A DNA stretch of 64,000 bases from NCBI GenBank assembly GCA_012845835.1, contig JABAKD010000006.1, forward strand, positions 7,176,637 to 7,240,636, given 5' to 3'. A model generated the notes under the pieces. That model saw only the letters and a list, made by a program, of their open reading frames with translations. It did not search any database and was not told the DNA's origin. How positions within the stretch are numbered: the stretch's first letter is position 1; each line of letters begins with the position of its first letter. This stretch comes from Undaria pinnatifida. Its lineage: Eukaryota > Sar > Phaeophyceae > Laminariales > Alariaceae. This document shows positions 44,901 through 55,250 of this stretch, piece by piece. Position numbers and translations under genes: made by a program.

Positions 44901-47900
44901 GTCGCTCCAGTACGGTCACGAATGTAAGTGTCACAACAGCAACAACATCCAACAGCTCTTAAAATTCTTAAAATTGTTCTCAACGCCTTGACGACTGGAA
45001 ACCCGTTTTTTTTAGACAGTTTAATTGGAATTAGTATATGGAAGGGTTCGGGGGGGCTATAAAGGGGCTAGGAGCTGTTGTGGTGGTGGCGGTGGTGTGG
45101 TGGTGTGTTGTTTGGTTGTCGTTGTGGTTGTCGTTGTCGTTGGTGTGCTTGTTTTCGTCATATGCGACGGCTGATGTGGCATTTTTTTTCAATAGCTGGC
45201 GAAAGCAGTAGCGCTGCTTGCTGCTGTGACATTTAACGGACTCATTTATGATATCGACTCTCGTCTACATGCGCGATTCGTTTCTCAGGCTGGTGCAGCC
45301 GAGAGGAAGACCTGGACTACGAGCGCCACGGCGGAATCGGCGTCTGCGACGTCTACTGCGAGGGAGACGAAGTAAGTCATGTCTTGTGTTAACACTTCAG
45401 ATATCATTGGATGATGTCCTGGCGTTAATTGCAGAATCACGCTCTCTCCTATGCTCGCCAAAGAAAGTAATAAGAAAGGGCACTTTTCACCTCTCTTGAC
45501 CGACGGCGATTTCCCACTAATTTACCTCGACTGGCGCCAAACCTCGACTGGCGCCAAACTGCTAGGTTTTTAGTGTGAAACGATCCGTTTGGCACCCTTG
45601 ACCGATCATGCCACACTAAAACCTACTGTATATTGTATAGGACTGACCCCGTCCCGCGACCCGTCTCCTGGCATCTTCGATGCTCGCAGACGCTGCGGTA
45701 CTACTGTCAAACTTTGCGCGCCTGCCTGGTCGATTCACGACGCCCTCCTCCTCCCCTTCCCCCCTGCCGCATGTTCCCGATGGATACGCGGCCCCCGTAC
45801 CTCCCCCCCCCCCCCACCCCTCTACTAAGACTTGAGACTTACCTCCCACCCATTCCTATCTCCCCCCTGCCCGCTACGTACCTGCCCAGAGCGAGACCTG
45901 CGGTGGGTACAACGCGTTCGACCTGTACAAGCTCGAGCTGCCCCAGGCTTCTACTGACCCCGAGTACATGGAGTGCTATGCCGACGCCAAGGACGACCGT
46001 GTGATGGGAGATATGATCATGCAAGACGACATGAGCAGCGCCGTCTGCCGCACCCACTGCGAGGGCAAGAGCGCCATCTACTACGCTACACAGGTGGGGG
46101 CTGTTGTTGTTTTTGCTGTTTTTGTTGTTTTGTTTTGTTTTTTGTTGTTTGTTTTGTTTTGTTTTTTGTTTGTTTTGTTCCGTTTTTTTTTTCTTTTTCA
46201 TGGTTGTGTCCTTGAACATGTCTTGCGATTCGACTTATCACGTCTTAGGATCGTCTTAGCACGTCTTGGACCGCCTTAGCACGTCTTGGGTCACCTAAAG
46301 GCGCCTAGGAAAAATAAATCCCGTTCCTTTTTTCTCTGTTCTGGCGTCAGAACCCCAGTTTTGGCATCGTGGAAAATATTAGAAATTTGTCATTTTGCCC
46401 GCAAAACCGACTAATACAACAGTACTTTGTCCCGCCCTTTCCGCCCTCTTTCATGCCCCCGTTCCCCCTTGTTTTTCTTTTGGCGTTCTTTTTTTTTCTA
46501 GTTCGGGAAAGAGTGCTGGTGCGGAACTTCCGACGTGTTCGAGGACTACGAGAGGCACGGCTTGGGAAACTGCAACATCGGCTGCACTGGCGAACCCTCG
46601 GTAGCTTGCGGTGAGTCTCCCCTCTTTACTGCGAGGCCGGCGAGCGCGCGATTCTCAGGCTTGCGACCGACCGCCTTTCAGAGCTGCACCACCAAGAAAT
46701 ATTTTGAAGTTATCCTGGAAATTTAGTTGTGTTGTAGTGGTAGTGGTAGTAGTGGCAGTAGTAGTAGTAGTAGTAGTGGTAGTAGTAGTAGTAGTAGTAG
46801 TAGTGGCAGTAGTAGTAGTAGTAGTGGTAGCAGTAGTAGTGGTAGCAGTAGTAGTAGTAGTAATAGTAGCAGTAGTAGTAGTAGTAGTAGTAGTAGTAGC
46901 AGTAGTAGTAGTAGTAGTGGTAGTAGTAGTAGTAGTAGTGGTAGTTCGGATAGTAAGTCAAGTGACCCCTTGTTAGGACTTTCAAGAAGACCACTTGATG
47001 GCTCCCCACCCCCTCCCGCGCGCACCCGGCACATTTTTCATTCTGACCCACAACACCCCAATCACACATGCTTAACCTCCGCCCTTCCCCCCTGCCCCCT
47101 TTCTCCGCCTTTGCACCCCCCTCCCCATTTCTCCCATCCCATCCAGGTGGCTACAACTCCTTCAGCTTGTACCGATTCATGGAAGACATGGGCACCATGG
47201 TCCCTTCCTCCGCCCCTGTCGACACTTCCTCTGGCCCCATGTCCACCGGCTCCGACACGGGCGACTACCCCTCCATGCCCGACTCCGGCTCGGACGGCTC
47301 CTCCATGCCCGACTCCGGCTCGGACGGCTCCTCCATGGACGACACCGGCTCGGACTCCTCCCCCATGGACGACACCACCGGCTCGCACGGCTCCATGGAC
47401 GACACCACCGGCTCGGACGGCTCCATGGACGACACCACCGGCTCAGACGGCTCCCCCATGGACGACACCACCGGCTCGGACGGCTCCCCCATGGACGACA
47501 CCACCGGCTCGGACGGCTCTTCCATGCCCGGCTCCTCTGACGATGATTCCGCAACACCCACCACAAAGGCTCCCCACCCGTGCCCCACGAGGCGTCCGAC
47601 CGAGGCTCCCACGATGGATACCGACGCTCCTGTCGACCCTCCCACTGGCGGCTCTGACGAAGACGATGACATGTCAGACGATGGGGGCATGTCTGGCGAC
47701 GACAAGTCCGACGACTACGTGCCCGACGCGCCCGACGCACCCGACGCGCCCGACGCGCCCGACGCACCCGACGCACCCGACGCACCCGACGCACCCGACG
47801 CGCCCGACGGAGGAGGGAGTGCTGGCGACTACGCTGAACTGCTCGATCTCCACAACAAAATCCGGTGAGTTTTTTTTCATTTGGGACTTTTTTTTTGCCG

Positions 47901-49960
47901 GTTTTATCTGCAGAGATAACACATTATTTTTAGAATATATGCCCCCCCCCCTCCAAAGAAATTTACTCTGCAGTTCCACAGGCCTCTACAACTGGAAACC
48001 CTTTTTTTGGGACAAAACTACTTGGAAGCTAGGGAGAGGTTTTGGGCCTTTTTTGGGGACGAAACTACTTTGGATATGGTATAGGGAAAGGTTTTGGGCC
48101 TTTTTGGGGGGATAAACTACTTGATAAATATCATGGGGAAAGGTTTTGGGCCTTTCTTGGGGGACATAACTACTTGATAAATATCATGGGGAAAGGTTTT
48201 GGGCCTTTTTTGGGGGACATAACTACTTGATAAATATCATGGGGAAAGGTTTTGTCCCCCTAGGATGCCTTAACCTTTTTTGGGCACCGCAGTCCCGGCC
48301 GGCACGGGGAACAAAACTACTCGAGTCAAGACTGGGATCACATTTTAGGACGTTAGGAAATGGGCTAAAAGAATAAAAGTCGAAATAGTACTGACGAAAT
48401 GAATTCCCAAAAAGCAAAAATCGAGACAAGAAAGAAAAAGGGCGGCTGAGGGGCTGTCGCTCTTTTGGCCAGGGGACGACCCTAATCCGATCAGAGGCCA
48501 CGTTATATTTATTCATTGTAGCTCGGTACAAGGAACCGTGCGTTCCGCCGCATCTCCGAAGGATGCGTTACAGTTTCACGAACCGCTAAAAAAATATACC
48601 AAATCAGACTTTTTTTTTATACGTGCTAGGTCTTGCGACTGACTCTCTTGCAGTCTTTTTTTTCATAACTCACGTTTTTTCCCGCCCCCCCCCCCCCCCC
48701 CCCTCCCCCCCACGCCTACCTTCCTGCCGACACCTCGTTGCCATCTTGTGCCGCTCCCCCGTTCGATAAAACAGGTGCATGCACGACGCCCCACCCCTTA
48801 CGTGGAGTGATGACGTCGCCGCCTTCGCCAAGGTAGGCACAGAAATATTTCACACCTCGAGGCAAAAAGATGTGTCAGGAGGCGGCGGTTTGACCCCTTG
48901 ACACACAGTGATTTTTCCAGAAGTTACCTCGACTGACGCCAAACTACTAGGTTATAGCGTGGAGGCGTGGTTTGACACCCTTGACCGCTGGAGTTTTTTG
49001 CTTGACTGACCCGTCCCCGGATGTCTGTTGACTCGGGGCAGATATCAGATGCCCCCTCGTGATCCTTCATCCTGACGAAAAACGACGGCTGAAATACGCC
49101 GCGAACCGACCAGATCGCGACGACGAGCGGCTGAGGCAAACTAACAAAGCGCAGCTGTTAACAATAAAACAAAAATAATCAAGAATCAACAAACAAACGC
49201 AGCGATCAACAATCGATATCAACCCGTTTTTTTTCTTTTCATTTTTTTTTTTCATCATCACCAATGTCAAACCCCTCCCCCGCCCACGCAGCGATCAACA
49301 ATCGATATCAACCCGTTTTTTTTCTTTCATTTTTTTTTTTCATCATCACCAATGTCAACCCCTCCCCCGCCCCCGCCCCCACCTCCTCCCATCACCCCTA
49401 CCTTGTTTTCAACGACAGGGATACGCGGCAGACCAGGTGGCGACGAACTGCGGAAACCTGAAGCACAGTTCTGGGAGCGGCTACGGCGAGAACTTGTTCA
49501 TGTGCTGGGGTAGCGACAGCTGCTACACCGCGGCGGGAGCGATGGAATCACTTTGTAAGCGCCCACCCACACAGACCGCGATCTATGAATTATAGACGGT
49601 ACCTACCTGTCGTATAGAGATCATCAAGTTCATAGGTAGCGACAGCTGCTACACCGCGGCGGGAGCGATGGAATCACTTTGTAAGCGCCCACCCACACAG
49701 ACCGCGATCTATGAATTATAGACGGTACCTACCTGTCGTATAGAGAATCATCTGGTGGTAGATGTGAACTTGTTTATCTTGTGGAGGGTGGTGCAAGCTG
49801 CTATACGGCGGCGGGGAATGTGGCGGGGGGAGCCATGAGTGCGGATGCGGTGTTCATCCTACCGTGTGATGTTACACTACGAAATATACGTCGTAAAGCA
49901 CGTGAAGGTTGGAGGTTGCACCATTTCCCTTCCGAGGGCGGATGCTTGACTCCTGGCCTA

Positions 49961-49998
<38 letters not shown>

Positions 49999-51933
49999 TT
50001 TTTTTTTCTCGATATATTCTGACAAAAAAACGAGAATCGACATTTCAAAAATGCAAAAAAAAAAACCTTTTTGGATGAACAAAACTCACGGCCTGAGGTA
50101 CATGCAAGAAACTTTTATAATGTTGAATTGTGCAAAGAAACCGAAAAAAAAAACGAAACATTATTCCCACGATTCCGGGTTAACGCCGCACATTATTCCC
50201 ACGATTCCGGGTTAACGCCGCACATTATTCCTGCGATTCCGGGTTAACGCCGCACATTATTCCTGCGATTCCGGGTTAACGCCGCACATTATTCCCACGA
50301 TTCCGGGTTAACGCCGCACATTATTCCTGCGATTCCGGGTTAACGCCGCACATTATTCCTGCGATTCCGGGTTAACGCCGCACATTATTCCCACGATTCC
50401 GGGTTAACGCCGCACATTATTCCTGCGATTCCGGGTTAACGCCGCACATTATTCCCACGATTCCGGGTTAACGCCGCACATTATTCCCACGATTCCGGGT
50501 TAACGCCGCACATTATTCCCACGATTCCGGGTTAACGCCGCACATTATTCCTACAATTCCGGGTTAACGCCGCACATTATTCCTGCGATTCCGGGTTAAC
50601 GCCGCACATTATTCCCACGATTCCGGGTTAACGCCGCACATTATTCCCACGATTCCGGGTTAACGCCGCACATTATTCCCACGATTCCGGGTTAACGCCG
50701 CACATTATTCCTACGATTCCGGGTTAACGCCGCACATTATTCCCACGATTCCGGGTTAACGCCGCACATTATTCCCACGATTCCGGGTTAACGCCGCACA
50801 TTATTCCTGCGATTCCGGGTTAACACCGCACATTATTCCTGCGATTCCGGGCTACCTCTTTTTTTCTACAAAATTACTTGGAAGCTAATATATATAGTGA
50901 GGGATTTGGAGGCTCTAAAGGGTTCAAAAGAGACCCGGCATCCATAAAACGTACTTCCAAAATTATTTGCTAAAAAGTGGTCCACGCGTCAAAGAATCAC
51001 CCGTTATTAACCCTTGCCCCCCCCCCCCCCTTCCCCTCCCGCCTCCGCTCGCCGTTCGTTACCTTTTGGCTTTTGTGTTTGCCTTTTTTGTTATTTTTTG
51101 GTTTACAGACGACGGAGAAGTGAAGGACAGCAGCGGCAAAATGCTCGACGTCGAACAGTACCAGGGACATGCCACCCAGATCTTGTGGATGGAGACTACC
51201 GAGCTCGGCTGCGCCACGGACACGTGCGACTCTACCACGCTCCTCGTCTGCAACTACAACCCTCCGTGAGTGCTGCTGCCTCGGAACCGATCCCAGAATA
51301 TATATACATATTTTTTCTTTTTTTCATACTTCTACTTTCCAGCTTCTGGACAAGCCGTGGTCACAGGTAAGTGTCGTCCCTTCTCCCCCCCCCCCCCCCT
51401 CCGGTTCTTGCCTTCAATTTTTTTATCGCGCATAGGGTTCAGCAATCCCACTGCTCGTCGTTTTTTCATCAAGTTTTTTGTTGCTAACTCACGCTCTCGC
51501 GTTTTCCGCAAGTCAATTTGTGCACAAGAAAAAGTCCCCACGAATTTGTACGAGTATGCACTCGGGGGGAATTCAAACTCACGAAGCTGACCTATACCAG
51601 GCTCGAGGATAACCTGATACGCCACCCGGGCGGCCGGCACATTATCCAAGTCTCACTATTCGCTTCCTACTCGTACTTGTGCCAAGTCATGTACTTCCGC
51701 TGTGTGCATTCCCCCCCCCCATTTGTGGCACACGAGCAAGTGAGTCAATCCCGTCTACACCTGTTATTCACGAGTAAAACCGACGAGTAAAACTGACGAG
51801 AATCTCTCCTCTCCCGATTTTTGCTTCATTTTCGCTTTTTTCGTATTTGCGCAGCGGGAACTACATGGGAGACCTAGTCAACCAGGTTAAGCCACGCGGA
51901 AGCAAAGCCGGAAGCTGTGGCTACAAGGAGTAA
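41973..51933 (+). CDS. Secreted WSC-WSC-CAP domain protein, eleven exons
   Basis: Exons: 41973-42068, 43558-43803, 44860-44923, 45289-45371, 45890-46093, 46502-46610, 47147-47864, 48775-48832, 49419-49554, 51109-51265, 51855-51933 (1950 bases, 649 residues). All junctions are GT-AG and in phase. Residues 1-20 are a signal peptide (FIALLVCTAPAVFSAAA); the ATG has A at -3 and G at +4. Residues 33-86 are a basic start then a Thr/Pro/Asn-rich stalk. WSC domain 1 is about 87-176 (VGCYND, CWCSREE, CGGYNAFDLY); WSC 2 is about 189-277 (MECYAD, CWCGTSD, CGGYNSFSLY). A linker at 278-494 has S-M-D-D-T-T-G-S-D-G and PDA repeats. The CAP/SCP domain is 495-649, with LHNKIRCMHD, YGEN (E550), the CAP1 motif GHATQILWMET (H593) and CAP2 motif LVCNYNPPGNY split by intron 10. 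WSC domains bind carbohydrate; CAP proteins are secreted. An extracellular matrix or cell-wall role is inferred. Confidence 0.93.
42711..42850 (-). repeat. Partial family Z element in WSC-CAP intron 1
   Basis: GCGACCTTCTGGACAAGCCG and the TTTTTATCGCGCATAGGG block match the family, with the TTTTTATCGCGCA block repeated. The tRNA-like end is absent. Confidence 0.5.
44691..44845 (+). promoter_or_regulatory. Extreme C/T tract before WSC-CAP exon 3
   Basis: About 150 bases are almost purely C and T, ending about 15 bases before the acceptor TTCCAG at 44859. It is the longest of many C-rich tracts that precede acceptors in both large genes and is presumed to be the polypyrimidine tract. Confidence 0.5.
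44993..45075. mobile_element. MITE family B in WSC-CAP intron 3
   Basis: GACTGGAAACCCGTTTTTTT, TTAGTATATGGAAGGG and CTATAAAGGGGCTAGGAG follow the order of the family. The ends are eroded. Confidence 0.5.
45505..45610. repeat. Intronic repeat shared between introns 4 and 8
   Basis: TTACCTCGACTGGCGCCAAA, with an extra internal copy, then CTAGGTTTTTAGTGTG and GGCACCCTTGACCG recur at 48923-48990 in intron 8. The two introns belong to the same gene, so a segment was copied locally. Confidence 0.6.
46734..46948. repeat. (AGT/GGT)n trinucleotide tract in intron 6
   Basis: About 215 bases of TAG/TGG/CAG triplets. It creates artificial Ser, Val or Tyr runs in all frames, none continuous with the gene. 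Confidence 0.9.
47265..47815 (+). repeat. Coding minisatellites in the linker of the WSC-CAP protein
   Basis: Within exon 7, units of 27, 30 or 33 bases (ATGGACGACACCACCGGCTC) encode SMDDTTGSDG-type repeats at 47265-47525, and nine-base units CCCGACGCG/CCCGACGCA encode PDA repeats at 47727-47812. All units keep the frame. The result is a long acidic, probably unstructured spacer between the WSC and CAP domains. Confidence 0.9.
48003..48262. repeat. 53-base tandem array from the core of MITE family B, intron 7
   Basis: About five units with ACTACTTGATAAATATCATG, GGGAAAGGTTTTGGGCC and TTGGGGG, preceded by a normal family B left part (CTACAACTGGAAACCC). The later units are more alike than the first two, as expected for outward growth. 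Confidence 0.75.
49198..49375. repeat. 89-base tandem duplication in intron 8
   Basis: CGCAGCGATCAACAATCGAT to TCATCATCACCAATGTCAA is present twice, at 49198 and 49287, with minor length changes in a T run. Confidence 0.85.
49509..49620 (+). repeat. Unit 1 of the exon 9 end duplication
   Basis: Covers the last 46 bases of functional exon 9, its donor GTAAGC and the first 66 bases of intron 9. It repeats at 49635 with a period of 126 bases. Confidence 0.9.
49635..49835 (+). pseudogene. Duplicated 3' part of WSC-CAP exon 9 with donor, plus third decayed copy
   Basis: At 49635-49680 the 46 bases coding GSDSCYTAAGAMESL are repeated exactly with donor GTAAGC at 49681, but with no acceptor in phase directly before. 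From about 49786 a third copy (GTGCAAGCTGCTATACGGCG and onward) is diverged. The CAP domain already has one complete copy of this segment. Confidence 0.85.
50157..50856. repeat. 32-base minisatellite, about 22 copies, intron 9
   Basis: The unit is CACATTATTCCCACGATTCC plus GGGTTAACGCCG. Copies differ almost only at one dinucleotide position: CCAC, CTGC or CTAC. The array is otherwise uniform and ends at 50856. Confidence 0.95.
51330..51637 (-). repeat. tRNA-derived SINE-like element, family Z, in intron 10
   Basis: Near-complete match to 1450-1740, including CTTCTGGACAAGCCGTGGTC, GTCCCCACGAATTTGTACGA and GGATAACCTGATACGCCACC. The B-box region reads GGGAATTCAAACTCACG on the plus strand, with one change from the other copy. 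Confidence 0.7.
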
Positions 51934-52350
51934 ATCTAGCTAAGGGATCTGTGTGATCTGCACGATCTATCACATTTACATGGCGAGACATGTGTGATGT
52001 AGTGATCAGCATACATGAGCCCGTCGGCGGCAACGCGGGAAGCTTTTGCTACAAACAACTGCACGTAGCCTATGTTTGCTGGGCTGGATCCTGTATGCGT
52101 ATGATACGCATGATCATTGGTCACATACGTTACCCGGTGTGATGTAGCGATCTGCGTAGACTGTGATTGTCGGGTATCATCTGTGTGATTTAGTGATCTG
52201 CATGATCTGTCTGTCTTGCGCTTGCCACGGGGTAAAAACATGGCTTTTACGTTTTTTGAGTCATTTCCGCGTACGTACGGCATACCGCTTCGTTGGTCAC
52301 GTACAACAAAGCGTCGCCCAGAAATGCTCGACGGAGATACCACGTTTTTT
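51934..52350. repeat. 3' flank of the WSC-CAP gene with degenerate GTGATCTGCATGATC units
   Basis: TGTGTGATCTGCACGATCT, TGTGATGTAGTGATCAGCAT and TGTGATTTAGTGATCTGCAT are diverged units. They begin about 15 bases after the stop codon and may lie in the 3' UTR. No AATAAA follows closely. Confidence 0.5.
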
Positions 52351-52744
52351 TGTTAGATTTTAGCTTTTTTTTTCTTGTGTTTTCTGTTTCCCTTACGTAT
52401 CATGTGTTGTGCCGGTTGTATTTTTTGTACGTTACAGTATGCATGTTATGCCGTCGACAAAAAATGTAACGGAACAGTATTGGTGTATAAATAGCAATAA
52501 TACCCGAAATTGGTGTATTAATAGGAATAATACCCGAAACGATTCTTACATTTTTTACGTCTAGGTTTTGGGAAGGCCGTATTTATTTTTAGGGGATTTT
52601 CGTTTCCGACCCTTCCCGTCGTTGGACACCCGGCGTCCCTTCACGGAAAGCGTCTTTCGGTTACTCCAAGGTGTTCGGAGGGGTTAGTCGTTTTGATTGT
52701 TGGTTAAAGGTCACGAAACCAACTTATCTGCCCAGCTAATCCTC

Positions 52745-52850
52745 GTGACACGGTTGGCTGGGTTGGCTGGGTTGGCTGGCAGCCCTTTCTTACTCGAGGT
52801 TTTTAATCGGTTGGGTTGGGTTGGGTTGGGTTGGGTTGGGTTGGGCGCAG
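52745..52850. repeat. TTGGCTGGG and TTGGG microsatellites
   Basis: Four GGTTGGCTG units are followed, after a 20-base gap, by six GGTTG units. Confidence 0.85.
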
Positions 52851-53589
52851 CAGCTTTTTGCTGGAAGGTTTTGATCGGACCGATTAGGGTTTTGACTGGC
52901 TTTGGTTTTTGTCGGCCGCGGACGGTTTTTTCCTTGCGTTTATTCTCTCTTTAGTTTGGGCGGCTGAGGCGGTTGTACCGACCGCATCCGTTCGATCGAA
53001 GTACATGGCGGCCGTTGGGTTTAAAAAACAGAAATTGTAACTCACATGGTTTGGCATTTTTTTTTACGGCCACGCTTTTTTTTTTTTGGTTTCTGAGTCT
53101 CGCGGTGGTTGATCGATAGGAGAGAGAGCACAAAAAAGACAAGAAATGTGTTTTTTTTTTCTCGTTTATTTTGTTTAATGCGCTTCTGTACCTCTTTTGC
53201 TTGGGTCTTGTATTGTTTTCGCCATGTCGTTGTCGGTCGCGCTTCGCATCTTCCTTCTCTTGGTGTTTATTGCTTCGACTTCGTACTTTTGAACAGTAAT
53301 AGCTTTAGGAGAAAAGCTGGTGACTTGACACATAGATAGGAGGCGGGTAGTACTTGGGTCGGTGCCTAAGCCCCCCCCTTTTTTAACTGCGCTTTGCGTT
53401 GTGTTTATTGTGGTACCTGGTGCGTGCATCGCCCACGGCGCTCGTGATGCGTGTACGGTTGAGCTAGACTGTCAGTGGCGGGTATATTCGGGGGGGGGGT
53501 CGTTGACCATTTTCGATTTGTGCTCTCGATTTTGGGGACAAAATCATCTAGAATTAGAGTGACTCAATTGGTCAGCAGTGTTATATTTC

Positions 53590-53785
53590 CTGGTATATTC
53601 GGCTTAAGACGATGGATATCCGCGATCCAGTAGGTTTCCTTGTATGGTTTCCCTGGTATATTAGGGCTAAGCCGATGGGTATCCGCGATCCAGTAGGTTT
53701 CTTTGCATGGTTTTCCTTGGTATATTAGGCCTGAGCCGATGGATATCCGTGATCCAGTAGGTTTCCTTGTATGGTTTCCCTGGTT
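53590..53785. repeat. 63-base tandem repeat, three copies
   Basis: GGTATATTCGGCTTAAGACG, ATGGATATCCGCGATCCAGT and AGGTTTCCTTGTATGGTTTC recur three times with a few differences. Confidence 0.85.
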
Positions 53786-53789
53786 ATTT

Positions 53790-54845
53790 TTTTTCCTTGT
53801 GTACTGCTTGTGAAATGATCGACGTCGTCAATGCCTATGTTGCGGCACGTTGTTGGGTGGACGGCTAACATGATAATAAATGATAATACATGTTCCCTTC
53901 GTCGTGATTAGTTGTTCCTTCTTGTTTCTTGTTTTTTAGAGTTGCTCGTCGTGCCGTGTGCGTGTTCAAGAGGAAGAGTAACGGTTGGTGGGCCAAAAAT
54001 AAAATAAAAAACGCCATGTGATCTCAACTGGTCCACTACGTACTGGTTTCTTCCGTGAGCTTTTTTTTTTTTTGTGCGATAACAACGCCGCTTGCTTGTG
54101 TGTCTTTCTTTTTCTCTTGCTTGTACTTGTATTGTGAGTGTTGTCGTTGTGCCTGTTTTTCTTTTTGGTCCTCTAGGAATTGTGTACGTTCGCCTTGTGG
54201 TAGTTGCTTGTCATCTTCTACCACGGCATATTAATAGTAAGTATAGGTGCGTGACACGTGTGGGGGTGTGTGAATGAACCACGATGGGAATTCCGTCGCC
54301 AAGAAAGCGTTACCGTAAAACTACCATCATTAACAAAGCAAGTAATAACTTTTTTGCCCTTTTTTTTTGTTGTCCGACGAGTCCGCACGTACGACGAGCT
54401 TCGCCCGGAGCATTTCCATCATGCAATAAGTGTTCTTTGTAACATCAGTTAGCTGTTATGGCCCATTTTATTGTTGACGGGCGTACGAAAAAAAAGCAAT
54501 CGACCATTATTATTATTATTATTTTTTTTTTTCGCCCCGACATTCTTGGCTCAAAAGTTCCGTGTCGCGAAAGTGTTCATTCGGCATGCCATTTTCGGGC
54601 TGCAGGCAATTAATTGCGCGTGGTGGGAGGGCGGATTGGTAGTTTTCTCATGGTAAAAGTCGGTTATTTTTTTTACCGTGTTGCGAGGACTCTTTTTCAT
54701 TTTTTCGCTTTTTCTGGTAGTTATTTTCAGTTTCACAAAATGTCATGCTCCCGATAATGAAATGACTAACAACGATAGCAGAAACGCTCCACCCTCTTTT
54801 TCTAGTGGTAAAAGCCGGTCAATAACTATTATTAACGATAATAAT
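53790..54845. other. No gene recognised
   Basis: AT-rich, with short poly-T runs and a TTA microsatellite near 54505. No protein-like frame. Confidence 0.4.
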
Positions 54846-54846
54846 A

Positions 54847-55024
54847 CAGTAGGTGGCCTATAGTGCGGGTCATATAGTGCGGGTGTCCGATATTGTGCGG
54901 GTGAAATCGTTTGGCACAATATAGACCCCTCTGTAGCGGCCGGTTTTTATATAGTGCGGGTGCCCGGTATAGTGCGGGTAAATTTTTCGTGACACACACC
55001 CGCACTATATAGGGCCACCTACTG
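54847..55024. mobile_element. MITE-like element, family D, with TA flanks
   Basis: CAGTAGGTGGCCTATAGTGC at the left and the inverted GCACTATATAGGGCCACCTACTG at the right bound 178 bases, directly flanked by TA on both sides, as for Tc1/mariner-type insertions. Five variants of TATAGTGCGGGT lie inside. Confidence 0.7.
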
Positions 55025-55250
55025 TATCAGAAATGACCCACTCTTCTTATCGTATAATAACCTCATCTAACCATATATCTATATGCTGCGAGCGCGATCC
55101 CAAGCTGCTTTTCGTATACGCACTTGGAGGGGCGGTTGGGGGTGGTCTGAGGTCGCGCTGCCGCCGCTTCGCGCAAGATTTCTTCGCATCAGATGATCTA
55201 TCACCGCCCTGAAAGCGTGCGGTACTCAAAGTAAATGCTGCTACTATTCA

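Noticed and set aside
47177..47794. Long minus-strand Arg-rich frame opposite exon 7
   Set aside because: It is the complement of the coding minisatellites and has no independent support.
46727..48115. A 462-residue plus-strand frame (the longest in the window) through the AGT repeat and the linker
   Set aside because: It is in a different frame from the WSC-CAP exons, is made of Ser/Gly and Thr/Pro runs from repeats, and crosses spliced introns. The in-frame reading joins the domains on both sides.
50157..50856. CRISPR-like array (regular 32-base repeats)
   Set aside because: There are no unique spacers; units are contiguous, and the setting is a eukaryotic intron.
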